The notes beneath the pieces were generated by a model. That model saw only the letters and a program-made list of their open reading frames with translations, had not been told where the DNA came from and did not search any database. 64,000 nt of DNA from Prorocentrum cordatum (lineage: Eukaryota > Sar > Dinophyceae > Prorocentrales > Prorocentraceae), in contig CAUYUJ010006480.1 in the NCBI GenBank assembly GCA_963575745.1, forward strand, positions 43,501 through 107,500, given 5' to 3'. Both the position numbers and the translations under genes were made by a program. Of the stretch, positions 1-9,849 are shown in pieces (position 1 is the stretch's first letter; every line of letters starts with the position of its first letter).

Positions 1-710
1 GGGCAGGCAGCGCAAAGAAGCAGCGGTCGATTGCGGTCTCCGCGAGCAAGGTCTTCCTAAAGGCAGGCTGGCGCTGGTTCCTGGCCGCCGCGACCGTGGA
101 GGAGTTGACGGGCGAGTTGGAGCTTCGGCGGCAGCTCGGAGATGAAGTCGCCGAGCATAGCGAATAGGCGCATCGTCAGGTCGACAACACATGTTCGCGC
201 AGTCTTTGCCTACTCTCTCGAATGGCTGCGCGGTCGCTCGGCGACGAATCGCGATTGCGGACGTTGAGCACCGTGATGCCGCGCTCCCTGGAGACGCCTG
301 CTATGCGGAGCCATGCTGCTCGCCCAGAAACGACCTCTTAGAGGTCGTCGGGTGGGCGGCCCAGATCGACCTCGTCGCACGGGGCAAGAAAGTCAAACCC
401 CGCCAGCGATAATGGAGTTCGTGGTCCCCGAGTGTGGAAGGCCACGTAGTGACGCTGGGTGGAGGTCGCCAAGATCTGAACGCCCGCGTCGGCGCCGTGG
501 GTTTCCTGAATTGCTGCCAGCGCGCGTCGGCGAAGGAGAGGGAGTTGCCGACGACGCTTCCCCTGGCGGCGCTGACGGCGCTGATCAGCGGAGCCGCGCA
601 GCGCTTGCGCGTTCCAGGAGACGACGTTGAGGCCGCGGTCATTGGGCTTGACCGACCATGGAGCCCACCCCGAGCTAAAGCCATTGCGCTGAAGCCAGGG
701 CGCCTGCGAA
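1..710 (-). pseudogene. LINE endonuclease domain (5' part of ORF2), truncated by window edge
   Basis: Reading the minus strand from about 710 leftwards gives GLNVVSWNAQALRG, then a basic stretch and AIQETHG. This is the opening of the APE-type endonuclease that starts LINE ORF2 (the WN and QE motifs). The frame stops near 338. The next frame continues with VSGRAAWLRIAG, ITVLNVRNRD and LGDFI, which match the usual PGR, NVHN and GDFN blocks in order. The frame changes, in-frame stops and the Asn-to-Ile change in the GDFN block say this copy is dead, unless assembly errors are responsible. The start overlaps the end of ORF1 by a few codons. RT would lie beyond the left edge. The endonuclease would nick target DNA in target-primed reverse transcription. 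Family order is seen in the sequence; activity and exact clade are not determinable. Confidence 0.7.
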
Positions 711-1640
711 GCTGGACTCGAACTCCGCGCGGACGCGGCGCTGGCGCTCATCGTCGACGCCCGCCCCGACGGCAGCGGCAACCCATTGGTGCGGGGGTGG
801 CTCATCAGCAGTAGCACCGACATGCAACCGAACCAATGCTCCGCTCTGCGACGCGAGGTCGCCCTGGGCGCGGTGGAGGAGCTCGGCAAGGCGTTTGGCC
901 CGAACCTCGCGCCTGACGGTGCGAGGGCTCTTGTCAGCTGAGACGTAGAGAGCGGCGAGATGTGCGCCGCTGGCCAAAATGTGAGACTGACGCCAGTTGC
1001 GACACTCACGCAGAGATTCACGAAGGCGACGAGCTCGCGGCTCAGCCGCTGCCGCGCCGCCCGCGGCCGTGGAGGAGCGCCGCTTCGCGGGGCCAGCGGC
1101 GTGGAAGGCGACGCGGTCCAGCGTGGCCTCGACGGCTGAGGGCCACGGTTCCAAAGATGCCATTGAATCGGCCGCGGATAAGGCTGAAGCGCAACCGCGC
1201 CAGAAAGCGCGCGGATCGGCGGCGTGGTCGAAGGAGCCGACGTAGCCGAAGGCGTCCACGTTGAAGCTCGGCTGACGCGCCTCCGCGTCGTCCGCAACGC
1301 ACTGGGGCTTGTTGGCCGCCTCGCGGAGCTCACGCGTGGACTGCTCGGTCTTGGCAACCCTCGCTTTGACGTCGTGGGGATGGCGCTCGGTGCGCTCGTG
1401 CTTCTGGTTGAAGTCGGCCGTGATCTGGGTGGCCGACGCGAAGAACTGCTGCCTGGCGTTCTCGGTGACGGACTTGGCAGCGGCCTCGATCTGCGCGGCA
1501 GCGTCCTCGACCTGGGCGGCGAGAGTCCCCTCCAGCTGCATGCGCACATGGGCAGGGGGCCCTTGGGCGGGCAGCTTAGACACGGCGTTGAACCAGGGGT
1601 CGTCACGCTGACCATCCTTGCTGCCATCTTCAGAGGCCAT
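675..1640 (-). CDS. LINE ORF1-like protein (321 residues)
   Basis: The start was chosen at the ATG at 1640 (MASEDGSKDGQ), because upstream in-frame sequence looks untranslated. The protein has an Ala/Gln/Glu-rich helical region at about residues 35-100 (likely coiled coil), then a conserved-looking C-terminal half with SFNVDAFGYVGSFD and LYVSADKSPRTVRRE. That last block resembles the RNA-binding ORF1 of dinoflagellate LINEs as I know them. The endonuclease frame begins immediately downstream, overlapping the 3' end. The usual role of LINE ORF1 proteins is to bind the element RNA and act as chaperone in the RNP. The frame is intact, unlike the endonuclease. Family assignment is by motif reading only; a host protein with a coiled coil is the alternative. 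Confidence 0.6.
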   Translation of the reverse strand: MASEDGSKDGQRDDPWFNAVSKLPAQGPPAHVRMQLEGTLAAQVEDAAAQIEAAAKSVTENARQQFFASATQITADFNQKHERTERHPHDVKARVAKTEQSTRELREAANKPQCVADDAEARQPSFNVDAFGYVGSFDHAADPRAFWRGCASALSAADSMASLEPWPSAVEATLDRVAFHAAGPAKRRSSTAAGGAAAAEPRARRLRESLRECRNWRQSHILASGAHLAALYVSADKSPRTVRREVRAKRLAELLHRAQGDLASQSGALVRLHVGATADEPPPHQWVAAAVGAGVDDERQRRVRAEFESSFAGALASAQWL

Positions 1641-1813
1641 GCCGAAAACAAAACTGTGATGCGCGAAAGGAGGCCCGCGCAAACCTCAGATGATCGCGAG
1701 TGGAGTGTAAACTGCGAGCAGGCGAATGCTGCAGCAACGGCGAAGGTGCTCAGCCTCGCGGGCACAAGGCAGGCGGGAGAAGACGTCCGTGGCTGGCCCT
1801 GGACCAAGAATCT

Positions 1814-1835
1814 CTCGAGCCAAAGTGGCTCCAGA
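1814..1835 (-). other. Probable relict dinoflagellate spliced leader upstream of LINE ORF1
   Basis: Read on the minus strand this 22-mer matches the 22-nt dinoflagellate spliced leader at 18 positions, counting the degenerate first base. The core AGCCA and TTTGGCTC are kept. It lies about 175 nt upstream of the ORF1 ATG, in the same orientation, where a reverse-transcribed trans-spliced mRNA would carry it. Relict leaders in retroposed dinoflagellate genes are an established phenomenon. That this one marks LINE mRNA trans-splicing is inference. Confidence 0.5.
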
Positions 1836-2984
1836 GGAGGATGAGAAGGAGGGCGGAGGAGGGAGGGGGATGAGGGACGGGGTGGAGGGCTTTTGACTGT
1901 ACTAAGCTCGTTGCAAGTAGCTTGAGCGCAGCGGCCAACAGGACTGGCACAGGCTGCACACGAGAAGCCCGAGAGCATGGACGCTGAGCTGCTTCCGCTC
2001 TCGTCCCGAAAACTGTCGGGAGAGAGGTATTGGCGCTGCAGGAGGGGAAGAGAGGAATCTTAGAAGAGAGAGGAGGAGTTTGAAGCGCCGTGCGAAGAGA
2101 GACATCAGCGGGGCCCTGCTTCGTTGCCCATAGCAGGGCAGCCCTCGAGGCAGAGAGCAGTGCAAGGCTGGAAAAGGAGAGACCTGCCTAGGTGTGCCGT
2201 CCAAGTTTCGGTCGGCTGAAGGAGAGGGAAGAGCTGGAAGGAGGGCCAAATTGGCCAGGCCGCCGTGCGGCTGTCCAGACCTCCAGGGGAGGAAAGCTGG
2301 ACTGGAGGAAGGGCGGGGGATCTCATAAGAGGCGGGGGGAGGAAGGAGGGCCAGAATGGCATTGCCGTGCTGCAGGGCGGACGCTGCAGCTGAAAGGCCT
2401 GTACGGGCCGTCCGCGACGGGGAGGTGGGTGTGCCTGGGCGCTAGCCGAGACCAGACAACAGAGACCCACCTCCGTGTGGCCCCTCACAGGCACACAGGG
2501 ACCAAGGGGACCCTGCTACACCTGGACGAGGGCCAAGGGGTGGAGGGAGGGAGGCGGGGGGGAAGAGGGACGAGGGAGGATGAGGAAGGAGACAATACTG
2601 GACAATACTGGCTGATCGACGACTGGGCGACGCGAAAGAGATTGAAAGACAGGGGGGCCGCTGACGGCGACGGCCCGCCCCCCTCGCGCCTCTGAATTTG
2701 CGCTGGCATGGGGTTAGAGTTTTTTTTCTGTTGTTGCCAGACATGGGACGCACAAGGACATAGTACAGGCTCGGAAGCATTTCTCCTTACACCACAGCAA
2801 GGCCCCAAGAACAACCCACAGACACACGAAACCTTCCGCGTCCAACCCCATCCGCTTCAGCGGACATGTGGTCCAAACGCCCCCCCCCCAGAAAATGTTA
2901 AGCGGGCTCGCGCCGGGGGGGGGCCTGGGGTGATTCACTCCGTGAACTATAATTATATTGAGGAGACTGGGTGGAGCTTGGTTT
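1836..2984. other. Low-complexity purine/pyrimidine-skewed DNA, no gene seen
   Basis: Purine-rich plus strand with GGAGG and GGGAGG runs to about 2600, then a C run near 2880. Frames open on both strands have biased Ser/Pro/Arg composition and no motif. I see no gene. Confidence 0.5.
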
Positions 2985-3545
2985 GGGCGATTCTGCTTGG
3001 GACGTCTTCAAAATCCGCATGGCTTGTGCCCTGGTTTGGCTTGGTTGGGCGGCGCAAGCCGCCTGAGACATCCTCCGGATGTGCTTGGTTTGGCCCCTGG
3101 TTTGGCCTGGTTTCGCCCGAGAGGTCCCCGCAATTTGCATGGTTTGGGCACGGTGTCTCTCGAGACGTCCTCGCAATGTGCTTGCTTTCTGCGTGGTTTC
3201 GCCTGAGACGTCCTCGCGATTTGCTTGTTTTCGCCTTGGTTTCGCCTGGTTTAAGCTTGGCTTTGCCTGAAACGTCCTCGCAATTTGCTTGGTTTCGCAT
3301 GGTTTCGGCGCGGTTTCGCCTGAGACGTCCTCGCAAGTTGCCTGGCCTTGCTTTGGTTTCGCCTGGTTTGGGCCTGGTTTCGCCTGAGACGTCCCTGCAA
3401 TTCGCTTGGTTTCGCTTGATTTCGGCGCAGTTTCTCGCCTGAGACTTCCTCTCAATTTGGTCGGTTCCCCCTGGTTTGGGCGAGATCTCGCTTGAGACGT
3501 CCTCGCCATATACTTGGTTTGGGGCCCTGGTTTCCGCGGGGCTCT
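2985..3545. repeat. Degenerate minisatellite, unit about 57 bp, about 9-10 copies
   Basis: The anchor CGCCTGAGACGTCCTCG recurs, with variants, near 3062, 3159, 3201, 3262, 3318, 3372, 3430 and 3482. Anchors are separated by GGTTTCGCCTGGTTTGG-type sequence, with spacings of roughly 42-62 bp. Open frames through it (repeated AWFG, RLRRPR) are by-products. Confidence 0.85.
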
Positions 3546-4002
3546 TGCAATTTCACACACGTCGTGGTTGCAAACACGCGAAACAGGACGGAATGTACTG
3601 AACACACATACTGGCCCACATTCTGCACAGTTATGCTACAGTAAAACATGGGCAGTGGGTGCGGACATGCGAAGCGCAGTGTGTTCGGCCACTGTATCAC
3701 ATAGTGGAACCATCGCTCACACAAATCCTCGTGTTATGCGGCATTGGATCATGTGGCGGCGTTAAGAGAAAACCTTTTCCAGCCTGAAGTGCTAGGTGTC
3801 CTCCTTGGAGGCGTGCGTCCGACCCGAAGATGTAGCTTTGCCATTTTGTAGTGTATCGTTTCCCGAGCGGTAGGGCCAGAAAACGCCCGCCACGGAGCTT
3901 GTACTTCTCGGCGCGCGCGCGTCGCCCCTTCAGGGTCGACGCGCACATAGATTAGTATGTTTGAGGTGGTGTCGAAGAGACGTCACAGGCCCAAGGTGCG
4001 CG
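3546..4002. other. No recognisable gene
   Basis: Unique-looking DNA after the minisatellite. No protein motif or repeat found. Confidence 0.4.
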
Positions 4003-4145
4003 ACGAAAATAAACGGGTCTTACGCGAGATGACATAGCGACCTTACGCAGTGGCTTGCGCGGACCGCCGGCGCGGCACACCACATTGGAGATGAGGGCGC
4101 CTACGCGGGCAGCTTGCGCGCCAATGTCGGCGCAGATGACCCCGT
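4003..4145. repeat. Dispersed repeat family C, copy 1
   Basis: Shares AACGGGTCTTACGCGAG, then GGGCGCCTACGCG and AATGTCGGCGCAG, with 42377-42530. It also matches the two halves of the interrupted copy at 8165-8475. Copies are roughly 70 percent alike by eye. No terminal repeats or coding capacity are apparent. Confidence 0.75.
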
Positions 4146-5115
4146 TTTTATCGTCGCCCAGGTGCCCCCAAGATCCCATGGGGGGGACCCAGATGGCCTC
4201 CAGTCTCCAGGGAGAACGAAAGGATTCCAAAAACGGCCCGACAGGCTGAGGGCAAAAGCCCCGGCTCTTTTCTCGAAGGATAGTAGTAGAGCGCGTCCAA
4301 CATTACCTCGCCACTGTGCGGCTGACGCCGCGGCGGAGATCGCGGAATGTCGCCAGGCAAGCTGGGAACGGCGCGCGAAGCCGGCCTTCCATAAGCCAGC
4401 CCGTGCGCTTGCCTCTAATTTGCCCCTCTCGGAGCCATTCGTAGTTCGCACGTCCATCCTCTCTCATCCTCCCTCGCTCCCCCGCCCTTGGCTACTCGCG
4501 TGGGATCTCGATCGCGGCCCCGGGAAATATATACATGAAGTGGCGCTCAAGTCTCCTCCCCGAGCTCGCGAGGCCGCGAACGTCTCCGGCACTGGCGGCC
4601 GCGCCTACCCTCCGGCTACGGTCAGCGGTCGCGCGAACCCGCAGAGCTGGACCTGGCCCTTCTGCTGCCTTTGCCGCGGCCCTTCTTTCCCGGCAGCAGG
4701 TGGCTCAGGACGGGGCCGGAGTCGACGGAGGCCTTCTGTGACTTGCCCTTGCCGCCACCTCTGGGCCCAGAACCCCGACGTCATGAGTTTTTCATTGCGT
4801 GGGCCCCCAGAGGTCTCGACCCATTCCCCGGGACCACCTCTCAGCCTGAGTCGTGTTTCGCAATCCAGGGGCCAAGCGAGGGCCCCCAGAGGCCGAAAAC
4901 AGCACAAAACTGTCCGCCGTGAGTGATTCTTTTACCACGCGAGGGGGTCCAGGGGGGAGCACTGGCCTTCGCTCAGACGCGGTTTCCATATGCTTGTTGG
5001 CTTTGCTGCCCGCGAGGGCTACTGAAGCCGACTAGTCCCTCAGGGCTCCGCAATCGCGGCTTGCATGGGTCCAGGCCGGGTGAGAGGATACAGTCAACCC
5101 ATATAGAAAAGATGC
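4146..5115. other. No recognisable gene
   Basis: GC-rich DNA with several open frames on both strands, none with a recognisable motif. The strongest frame, plus 4114-4926, is Pro/Arg/Ser-biased and begins inside repeat C, so I do not call it. Confidence 0.4.
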
Positions 5116-5262
5116 ACGGTAAGGATGCAAGGGCTTTGGACGCCAATGCCAAGGCTCTTCGAGCGGGACTGGCCATCGAAAGTCGTTGAGAAGAAAGCAA
5201 AGATGACCGAAGATGTAAGGGCGCAAGGGTACCCTTGAGACGTCGATCATCCTTACTATCCA
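5116..5262. repeat. Dispersed repeat family D, copy 1 (GGTAAGGATG ... CATCCTTACT ends)
   Basis: Bounded by GGTAAGGATG at 5118 and CATCCTTACTATCC at 5248-5261, which are inverted relative to each other. Internal GGGTACCCT recurs in the copies near 39586-39712 and 45905-46052. Possibly a small foldback element. Confidence 0.6.
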
Positions 5263-5644
5263 GGTTGACTGTCCATGAAGAAACGCACAGAAGACACGAC
5301 TTCCACGCATGCAAGCGACGCCCAGAGCATGAATGTGTTGACGCCGCTACGCTACCCCCCGAACCTCTCCTGGGGCGCGTTCTGACAAGGATCCCGATCG
5401 CGAATCCAGCCGTGACGAAGAGGAACCTCCCCCCCCCACTGCAACGCGCAATCGAAGGCCCAGGAAGGCGAAGACGGGGGCCAGGGCATCGGCACTCAGG
5501 CGGACTCCGAAAACCCTGGATCCAAACAAGTTTACGGCTCACTTTTCCTTCGGCCGCCTTCTGCAGGCTTCCGCTGGCGGGCCCACCGCCGATTTTTACT
5601 TCCGCCGCCCTCCGCCAGCCGTCCGCCGATGGCGAAATGTGCAT
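5263..5644. other. No recognisable gene
   Basis: GC-rich spacer between repeat D and the MITE-like element. Nothing recognised. Confidence 0.35.
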
Positions 5645-5649
5645 ATCTC

Positions 5650-5846
5650 GGCGGCGCGCCCGAGGGGGGAGTGAGAGGAGGCAGGCCTTCTCAGAAGTCG
5701 GCGGGGCTTCTCAGAAGCCCTCAGTCCTTCTCAGACATGTCGTCTCTGTCGTCGGAGGAGGAGGATCAGAAAACTTCTCGGAAGGCCCGAATGAGCATTC
5801 TGAGAAGGCCCGCCCCCTCACGCTTCCCCCCTGGGCTCGCCGCTGA
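5650..5846. mobile_element. MITE-like element family 1, copy a
   Basis: Terminal inverted repeats of about 50 bp. The left end reads TCGGCGGCGCGCCCGAGG from 5648; the right end, reverse-complemented, reads TCAGCGGCGAGCCCAGGG. Both then run into GGCCTTCTCAGAA. The 5-bp word ATCTC occurs at 5645-5649 and 5847-5851 and may be a target-site duplication, although its last two bases overlap the left terminal repeat. There is no coding capacity. Related copies lie at 7769-8136 and 59316-59480. Confidence 0.75.
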
Positions 5847-5999
5847 ATCTCCGAACGCCTTTCTCCCTCCTGACCACCACCTCTCGGGCCCTCGGACTCG
5901 GAGCTGGACTCGGAGTTCGAGCCCTCGCTTGCCGCCACTCGCCTCCTGTCGGCTGCGCGAAAGAGGCCCTGGGCAAGAGTGACCTCTGCTGCGCGGCGT

Positions 6000-6355
6000 T
6001 GCGGTCATCGTGCTACCATGAGGAGCGCTGAATGAGGAACGAGGCCCCTCCAAAGCGTCTGGGTGCACGAGGAACTCGGGAGTGACAAGCATGAAAGGCA
6101 AGGCAAGGTACACCGCTCGAGGCTTAAAACAGTTACTGAGAGCAAGCTGACTCACCTGCGCTCACACTGCTTTAGCCCTTGCGCAGGCACAAGCCTTGCA
6201 GTCCCTACAGTGACGGTGTCAGGACCCCAGCTGCGGGCAGGGCACCCCTGGGGCCCTATTAGAGACACCCTCCAAGCGGGAAGGCCCCTCGAGGCGCCGC
6301 AAGGACTCAAGAAACAGCGAGCCCCTTCCGTACCCGACACGGCTGGACGGGGTCT
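6000..6355. repeat. Dispersed repeat family B, diverged copy
   Basis: GTGCTACCATGAGGAGCGC then AATGAGGAACGAGGCCCCT near 6013-6055, and AACAGCGAGCCCCTT near 6312. These match in the same order the copies at 8194-8361 and 46345-46665. The centre is unrelated or too diverged. Confidence 0.55.
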
Positions 6356-6409
6356 GGGAGAGGGCGCACCAGAGGTCACTCCGGCGCAAGGTCACCCTCG
6401 TCGGGAGAG

Positions 6410-6560
6410 GCTAGGTCCAAATGGAGGCCCACCAGATGGAGTCCCTCGGCTCCAACCGGACTTGCTCTATCTGCGCCCGGAGGAAAGCCAAGTCCACTCG
6501 GAGGCCAAGCAGATGGAGTCCGTTGGCACCGATTCGACTTGCTCCGGCGTGGCCCGATCC
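6410..6560. repeat. Two-copy direct repeat, 77-bp offset
   Basis: The block with GAGGCC..CAGATGGAGTCC, CGACTTGCTC-like sequence and a GCC end occurs at about 6416-6480 and again at 6493-6557. Confidence 0.7.
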
Positions 6561-6589
6561 TACGTGCAGCCGACTCCTCCGGCTGCACG

Positions 6590-7165
6590 CAGGAGTGACC
6601 GCAGGCAAGACTTGCCTTTGGTGGACGGGCTTAGGGGGCGGCGGGGGTGGGGGGGGGGGGCGAGGGGGGCAAATCGAAGCACGCGAAACAGTGCTGGGGG
6701 GATCCCTGTGGGCCTGCACAGAATGGTGACTCCAGCGAAGGGTCACAGTCATAACACGAGCCTCTGGGCGCCACTCGGAACGATCTGCGCACGTTCTCAG
6801 CGAGGCGCAGCTGCTCGAACGCATCCTCGGGCGAGAAGACTTCCGAAAACTTACGAATACCTGTGAAAACCGAAGCGAGGAAGGTCTGGGGGAAACGGGG
6901 GGGCGCACCAGAGGCCGCTCTGGCGAAGGGCCACCCTTAACCACGTGCAGCCAGCTCCTTCGGGTGTCCAAGAAAAGAAAAGCGACCGCGGGCAAGCGTG
7001 ACCTCTGGTGCGCTGCTTCACGGAGCGGCGCGGGGTGGGGTGGGGGGCCAGGAGAATACGGGAATAATCAAAGCTCGCGAACCAGTGCTGGGGGGGACCC
7101 CCCTGTGGGCCCGCGCCAAGGGCCACTGCGGAGAAGGGTCCTAACTCGGGCCTCTGGCGGCGCTC
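6590..7165. repeat. Duplicated ~200-bp segment, offset about 365 bp
   Basis: 6594-6795 and 6985-7175 share GACCGC-GGCAAG, a poly-G tract, CGAA-CAGTGCTGGGGGG and GGGTC--A-AAC-CG-GCCTCTGG in order. The first copy runs on into repeat family E. No gene. Confidence 0.65.
6750..6860 (+). repeat. Dispersed repeat family E, copy 1
   Basis: Core CGAGGCGCAGCTGCTCGAAC near 6799-6818, preceded by CTCGGAACGATC. The core recurs at 8508-8600 and 39385-39515 on the plus strand and at 40735-40860 on the minus strand. Confidence 0.65.
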
Positions 7166-7768
7166 GGGGCGATCCAGGCACCCCCAGGAAGCTCCAAGCG
7201 AGGCGTGGGCCACGAGCCCCGACCCTGAGATCCGACGTTGCGAAAAAATTGAAACACCGTAGAAAAATGACGACTGGAACCCTAGACCCCATCATTTTTT
7301 CGAGCCGGACCGATCTGTAAGGGTTGTGGGCTCGAAACCGGGCGGAAACGCCCGTTGCGAAAAAATTGCAACGACGCCAAGATCTCAAGGTCCCCAGAGC
7401 CGACGAGAACGTCCGCCGGGCCCCCGAAGCACAAATATCCCCGAGACCGTCACCCCTCCATGCCCACGAGCCGTGGCCGATGGCCGGTGCCCCTCGGGGG
7501 CGCACAGGCTGGCTCCTGCGCGGGGGCGGATGCTGGCCCGGTGTGCCACGATACGCAACACGCAACTCGTAGCGTATTGATACGGAGCTCAACAACCAGA
7601 CTGAAGACGCAGGTCTGACGCGATGCGTTCGCCAAAACGTGGGCTGATACGTTGAACCGACACGCAGCGTGCGAACACAAACATCTTGGGCGCGTGTTGG
7701 CGTTCCAAAACGGGCGTATCAGGGCAGCTGAGCCCGAGGGCCGTGTGGGCCCTGAACGGCCACCTCTG
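7166..7768. other. No gene; weak similarity to 38460-38600
   Basis: CCCTGAGATCCGA near 7218 and downstream ACGAC-GGA-CCC--A--CCCCAT spacing resemble 38460-38600. CGTTGCGAAAAAATTG occurs twice (about 7237 and 7352). Nothing else is recognised up to the next MITE-like element. Confidence 0.4.
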
Positions 7769-8136
7769 TCGGCGGCGGACGAGGGGGGGAAGCGAGAAGG
7801 AGAAAACCTTCTCAGAAGGCGGCGGGGCTTCTCGGAAGGCCTCCGGCCTTCCGAGGGGAGTTCTGAGTCCCGGGGGAAGGCTTAGAAGACTTCTCAGAAT
7901 CAGGAGGGGAAAAAACACACAGACACAATTAATCGTAGATCCCCCAGAAAATATGCGAAAATATGGGAAGTGGGGGAGAAGACAAAAACCCAGAAAATAT
8001 AGAAAAATATTGGGAATCTGGTTATTTGTGTATATTTATTTGTGTGTCCCAGTTCCCCTTCACAGAAGGCCGTCTTACCTCCGAGCCTTCTGAAGAGGCC
8101 CGCCCCTTCGCACTTCCCTACCCGGCTCGCCGCCGA
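7769..8136. mobile_element. MITE-like element family 1, copy b (368 bp)
   Basis: Left end TCGGCGGCGGACGAGGGG; right end, reverse-complemented, TCGGCGGCGAGCCGGG. Both lead into AACCTTCTCAGAAGG or GGCCTCTTCAGAAGG. Flanks CTGTC and ATGTC differ at one base, which is compatible with a decayed 5-bp target duplication. The interior contains an AT-rich stretch (7905-8040) absent from copy a. Confidence 0.75.
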
Positions 8137-8164
8137 TGTCTGGGCAACTGCAGCTGAGCGGCGA

Positions 8165-8475
8165 TCAGAAACGAGCCTTACGCGAGATAACATGCAGTCG
8201 GGTTGCTGACATAAGGAACGCCAAGCAAGGAACGAGGCCCCTGTTTAGCACCGAAAGAGCCTGGATGCACGAGGATGGCTAGAGGGACAGCCACGGGATG
8301 ACCTAAGGAACAGCGAGCCCCTCTCGAACCCGAGGCGGTCCTTCTTTCAGAGTCTTGGCTGTAGCGACCTTGCGCCGCGGCTTACGCGGGCCACCAGCGC
8401 GGCACGCCACACTGATGACAAAGGCGCTCACGCACGACCTCACGAGGGCAATTTACGCGCCAACGTCGTCTTGTT
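8165..8475. repeat. Dispersed repeat family C, copy 2, interrupted
   Basis: The left part (AAACGAGCCTTACGCGAGATAACAT, 8169-8193) and right part (TAGCGACCTTGCGCC onward, 8362-8475) are contiguous in the 4003-4145 copy. Here they are separated by a repeat B unit of about 168 bp. Confidence 0.7.
8194..8361. repeat. Dispersed repeat family B, nested in family C
   Basis: Contains ATAAGGAACGCC, AAGGAACGAGGCCCCT and GCGAGCCCCTCTCGAACCC in the order seen at 46500-46660. It lies exactly between two halves of a repeat C copy, so it inserted after repeat C. Confidence 0.65.
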
Positions 8476-8507
8476 GCGTCGCTCCAGTGGCCGTCGCTGC
8501 CCAGGTC

Positions 8508-8600
8508 GACTCGGGCCGCCGGGAATGCCCTCGGCAAAGCGCAACTGCTGGAGCGCACCCCAGGGAGAAGGCGCCCGTGAAACAGCGAAAATCGTCGAAA
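8508..8600 (+). repeat. Dispersed repeat family E, copy 2
   Basis: GACTCGGGCCGCCGGG, then GGCAAAGCGCAACTGCTGGAGCGCA. This is the same order as the other family E copies. Confidence 0.55.
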
Positions 8601-9294
8601 CTCCACACGGAAGGACAATACGACGAAGCCATGACGATGACAAATTCGGGTGAGGATAAATCGGGAATCCCTCAGATCCGGCGGCTCTGGAGGATCGTTG
8701 CAGAACGCTCTGAGAGCGTTCCATAATGCTCTGGAAAAGATGTATCCTCGCCCTAGCCCCGTCCGACCCAGACATCTGGCGATGTGATTGTTTCAGTCCG
8801 CGGCCCCGGAAGTCCCGACCCCTTCCCCAGGGGCAGGTTTCTGTCCTGGATCCGTGCTCGATGGCCCCCTGGCGACGGGCCCCAGAGGGCCGAGCTCGAA
8901 GCAGAACGCCAGGGTTGGCAATATTTTGCTTCGAACGATCCCCACCGAAACCTTCGGCATTTGTGGCCGCCTATCACGTTCTGCTCGGTCCTGCTCTATT
9001 CAGTGGTGGTTTGTTCCGGTGGGTGGCCTTACGCCGGCTCGCACGTTGCGATTGATAGGGCGCCATGAATCAGTCGCTGCTGAATCTGACAGTTTTTAGC
9101 TATGTTCGATTCACGTAGGTTCTATTCGATTGCGCCCTGGTCACGGAATGACCGTGTCCCCAGGTCCTTTGCCCAATCCCCTGATCCTCAGTCCTCGGTC
9201 CTGAAAAGCTTTTTGTGTGCCCGGACCCCAAGTTCTCAAACCTCTCGGTGCTCGGAGCGTGCCTCCTGGGTTCCAGGAATCGTTGTCGCGTGAC
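8601..9294. other. No recognisable gene
   Basis: Mixed-composition DNA with short open frames only. No motif or repeat recognised. Confidence 0.4.
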
Positions 9295-9490
9295 TTAGTC
9301 GACCTGAAGAGGGCCCCGAGACGGGCCCAGAGGGCCCCAAGAAGCCTTCAAGACGGCCCAAGAGTGCCCCGAGTCGCCAAAGATCGCCCCAATACGCCCA
9401 AGATGGCCTCAGCACGGCCCAAGAGGCCCCCAAGAAGCCCTAAGAGTGTTCCAAGAGGCGTCCCAAGAGGCCCTAAGAGGCACAAATCCT
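9295..9490. repeat. Degenerate CCCCAAGAGGCC array, left remnant
   Basis: Units of about 12-15 bp built on GGCCCCAAGAGGC with many variants. The same family resumes at 15866 directly beyond the retrotransposon, so the two are probably one array split by the insertion. Confidence 0.8.
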
Positions 9491-9515
9491 TGATTTGGGC
9501 TATTGACGTTTTTTT

Positions 9516-9586
9516 GTTCATTCTTTCTTCCAGCAGAGTGTTGAGGCGACGGCGACGCGTCCAGTGGGCCAGTGTCCCACACAACC
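9516..9586 (-). repeat. Split direct repeat B2
   Basis: 71 bp, 66 identical to 9698-9768 (GTTCATTCTTTCTTCCAG start on the plus strand). It forms the element's 3' terminus on the minus strand. Confidence 0.9.
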
Positions 9587-9631
9587 ATGCAGAGAAACGT
9601 AGCAATTGCAAACGCTTTGGTCTGGCGGGGG

Positions 9632-9698
9632 CAGAAGCGATGGCTACCGATCGAAATCAAGCGGACGTGTGTAATGAACAATACCGTGAACTACTATG
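9632..9698 (-). repeat. Split direct repeat A2
   Basis: 67 bp, 66 identical to A1 at 15798-15864. Begins exactly where B1 ends. Confidence 0.9.
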
Positions 9699-9768
9699 TT
9701 CATTCTTTCTTCCAGAAGAGTGCTGAGGCGACGGCGACGCGTCGAGTGGGCCATTGTCCCACGCAACC
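9698..9768 (-). repeat. Split direct repeat B1
   Basis: 71-bp partner of B2. Lies just downstream of the methyltransferase-like region on the minus strand. Confidence 0.9.
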
Positions 9769-9849
9769 CACCTTCATGAGGAAAACCCGTCTCCACGCAA
9801 TGTGCTGGTCTACCGCATCAAATTCCAAAGACGTTTGGCCCGAAAAGAC

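Noticed and set aside
3452-3724. Short minus frame with Cys/His-rich residues resembling a zinc motif
   Set aside because: It starts inside the minisatellite flank, has irregular Cys/His spacing and matches no family.
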